Shown piece by piece: positions 63,019-64,000 of a stretch of 64,000 bases of DNA. Source of the DNA: Prosthecochloris sp. (GTDB taxonomy: Bacteria; Bacteroidota; Chlorobiia; Chlorobiales; Chlorobiaceae); assembly GCA_015482705.2 (NCBI GenBank), contig JADMLA020000008.1, positions 1 to 64,000 on the forward strand, given 5' to 3'. The stretch's first letter is position 1. Every line of letters starts with the position of its first letter. A program made the position numbers and the translations under genes. Below the pieces are notes generated by a model that saw only the letters and a list, made by a program, of their open reading frames with translations, did not search any database and was not told the origin of the DNA.

Positions 63019-64000
63019 CTATTGGTGTTCTGAAACGTTAGCTGCGCTAAAGGTAGCCATTTCACCGTATATCTTTATAGCCCCTTCGATAACCTGCATG
63101 GCAAGCACCGCTCCGGTTCCTTCTCCAAGCCGAAGATCAAGATCGAGAATAGGTCTGGCCCCGAGTTTTTTCATTATGATTTTGTGCCCCTGTTCATTGG
63201 ACAAGTGGCTGAAGAAAAGATAATCGTTCACCTGACACGAAAGCTTCATCGCCGCAACGGCACCGGCCGACGAAATAAACCCGTCGACAACAACAGGTAT
63301 CCCGACCGATGCCGCTCCGAGAATAAGACCACAGATACCGGCGATCTCGAATCCGCCAAGAGATGCAAGTGTTTCAAGAGGGGTTGAAAGTGATCCACGG
63401 TTGGTTTCAATAGCACGTTTTATCACCGAAATCTTATGCTGGAGCATCGTGTCGTCAATTCCGGTACCACGACCGGTGATGGATTCGACAGGGAGATCGA
63501 GCAGCACTGCGAACAGAGCTGTCGCGGATGTGGTATTGGCTATACCCATTTCTCCTGTTGCGAGCAGATGACACCCATCCGCAAAAGCCTCTTTTGCAAG
63601 CTCAACGCCAACCATGACCGCTTTCAGAGTCTCATCGACAGTCATTGCAGCTCCCTCTGCCATATTTGCCGAGGCTTTTCGAACCTTGTGCCTTCTCAAG
63701 AAAGGATGGTCAGGAAAATCATGATCCACACCGATGTCAACCACGTCGAGTTCAGCCCCTGCATGGCGAGCGAGGACATTGATCGCCGCTCCTCCGTTCA
63801 GCATGTTATATACCATCTGCGGAGTCACTTCAGCAGGAAAAGCAGAAACTCCTTCCGCTGCCACTCCATGATCCGCCGCAAAACAAAAAACTTTCTTCTT
63901 TTTCAGCACCGGACTATCGGAACCTGTTGCAAGGGCATACTTCATCGCAACCTCCTCCAGACGTCCAAGACTCCCCTTTGGCTTCGTAAGATCATCGAGA
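63019..64000 (-). CDS. cobT: nicotinate-nucleotide--dimethylbenzimidazole phosphoribosyltransferase CobT, 5' end off the window
   Basis: CobT activates the lower ligand of cobalamin by transferring phosphoribose to dimethylbenzimidazole. The coding frame does not begin at the ATG at 63945: codons up to base 64000 encode LDDLTKPKGSLGRLEEVA, the conserved N-terminal part of the family. So the gene continues past the right edge. The catalytic Glu is in LRLGEGTGA. It heads the cobT-hydrolase-cobS order on the minus strand. Confidence 0.95.
   Translation of the reverse strand, partial: LDDLTKPKGSLGRLEEVAMKYALATGSDSPVLKKKKVFCFAADHGVAAEGVSAFPAEVTPQMVYNMLNGGAAINVLARHAGAELDVVDIGVDHDFPDHPFLRRHKVRKASANMAEGAAMTVDETLKAVMVGVELAKEAFADGCHLLATGEMGIANTTSATALFAVLLDLPVESITGRGTGIDDTMLQHKISVIKRAIETNRGSLSTPLETLASLGGFEIAGICGLILGAASVGIPVVVDGFISSAGAVAAMKLSCQVNDYLFFSHLSNEQGHKIIMKKLGARPILDLDLRLGEGTGAVLAMQVIEGAIKIYGEMATFSAANVSEHQ

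Noticed and set aside
1..64000. tRNA, rRNA, CRISPR or insertion-sequence signals
   Set aside because: I saw no tandem spaced repeats, transposase-like proteins or rRNA-like stretches; gaps are short and mostly promoter-like, though a dedicated tRNA scan was not possible.

Overview
The window reads as ordinary chromosome of a green sulfur bacterium (Chlorobiaceae, perhaps Prosthecochloris or Chlorobium; this is inference). The main clue is a bchC-like bacteriochlorophyll gene set among families typical of the Bacteroidota/Chlorobiota lineage (DUF4292, DUF2141, PASTA and WG-repeat proteins) together with RpoN, HslUV, an Fe-type superoxide dismutase and anaerobic cobalamin genes. I see no rRNA, tRNA, CRISPR array, prophage or insertion sequence. 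Coding density is high.

Layout. 0-3 kb: a KamA-family radical SAM gene broken by an in-frame TAG, a small membrane protein, an NmrA-like SDR and a convergent winged-helix regulator. 3-8.2 kb: rlmN, an unknown gene and adk form an operon closed by a clear intrinsic terminator, followed by priA. 8.4-12.3 kb: a DUF805-DoxX fusion, a TPR protein, an outer-membrane barrel, aroQ and a Bax-inhibitor-1 protein. 12.5-16.7 kb (minus): a DUF3109 gene, rpoN, hslV and hslU. 16.8-23.2 kb (plus): folD, radA, a small holin-like membrane protein, bchC and two subunits of a nucleoside/sugar-type ABC importer. 23.3-31.9 kb: ClC channel, DUF2934 protein, PASTA protein, prenyl diphosphate synthase, tatC, coaE, an Fe-SOD and a DUF4292 lipoprotein.

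32-43 kb: rlmI, a deoxyribonucleotidase, a thioredoxin-TPR protein, then a two-gene SUF/SMS-type Fe-S assembly locus (sufC plus one SufB/D protein) with a 41-codon ORF squeezed between them. This is followed by a DUF2141 gene and a ynbE-ydbL-ydbH set that probably makes an envelope-spanning lipid-transfer bridge. 42.7-48.5 kb (minus): an HI0933-type flavoprotein and a MacAB/Lol-like ABC efflux operon. 49-54.7 kb: a large PAS-histidine kinase, a membrane protein coupled to a mercuric-reductase-like flavoprotein, and a membrane-anchored SET-domain protein.

54.7-59.8 kb (minus) holds OsmC, a TDT-family channel and a tightly overlapping run: DUF134 regulator, WG-repeat lipoprotein, four-helix membrane protein, iron alcohol dehydrogenase and small lipoprotein. 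60-64 kb (minus) carries cobT (running off the right edge), an alpha/beta hydrolase and cobS, then a zinc phospholipase C/S1-P1-like protein fused to an Ada-like zinc-binding tail. The best candidates for something undescribed are this last fusion, the overlapping DUF134/WG/ADH operon, the interrupted sufC-ORF-sufB/D junction and the in-frame TAG in the KamA-like gene.
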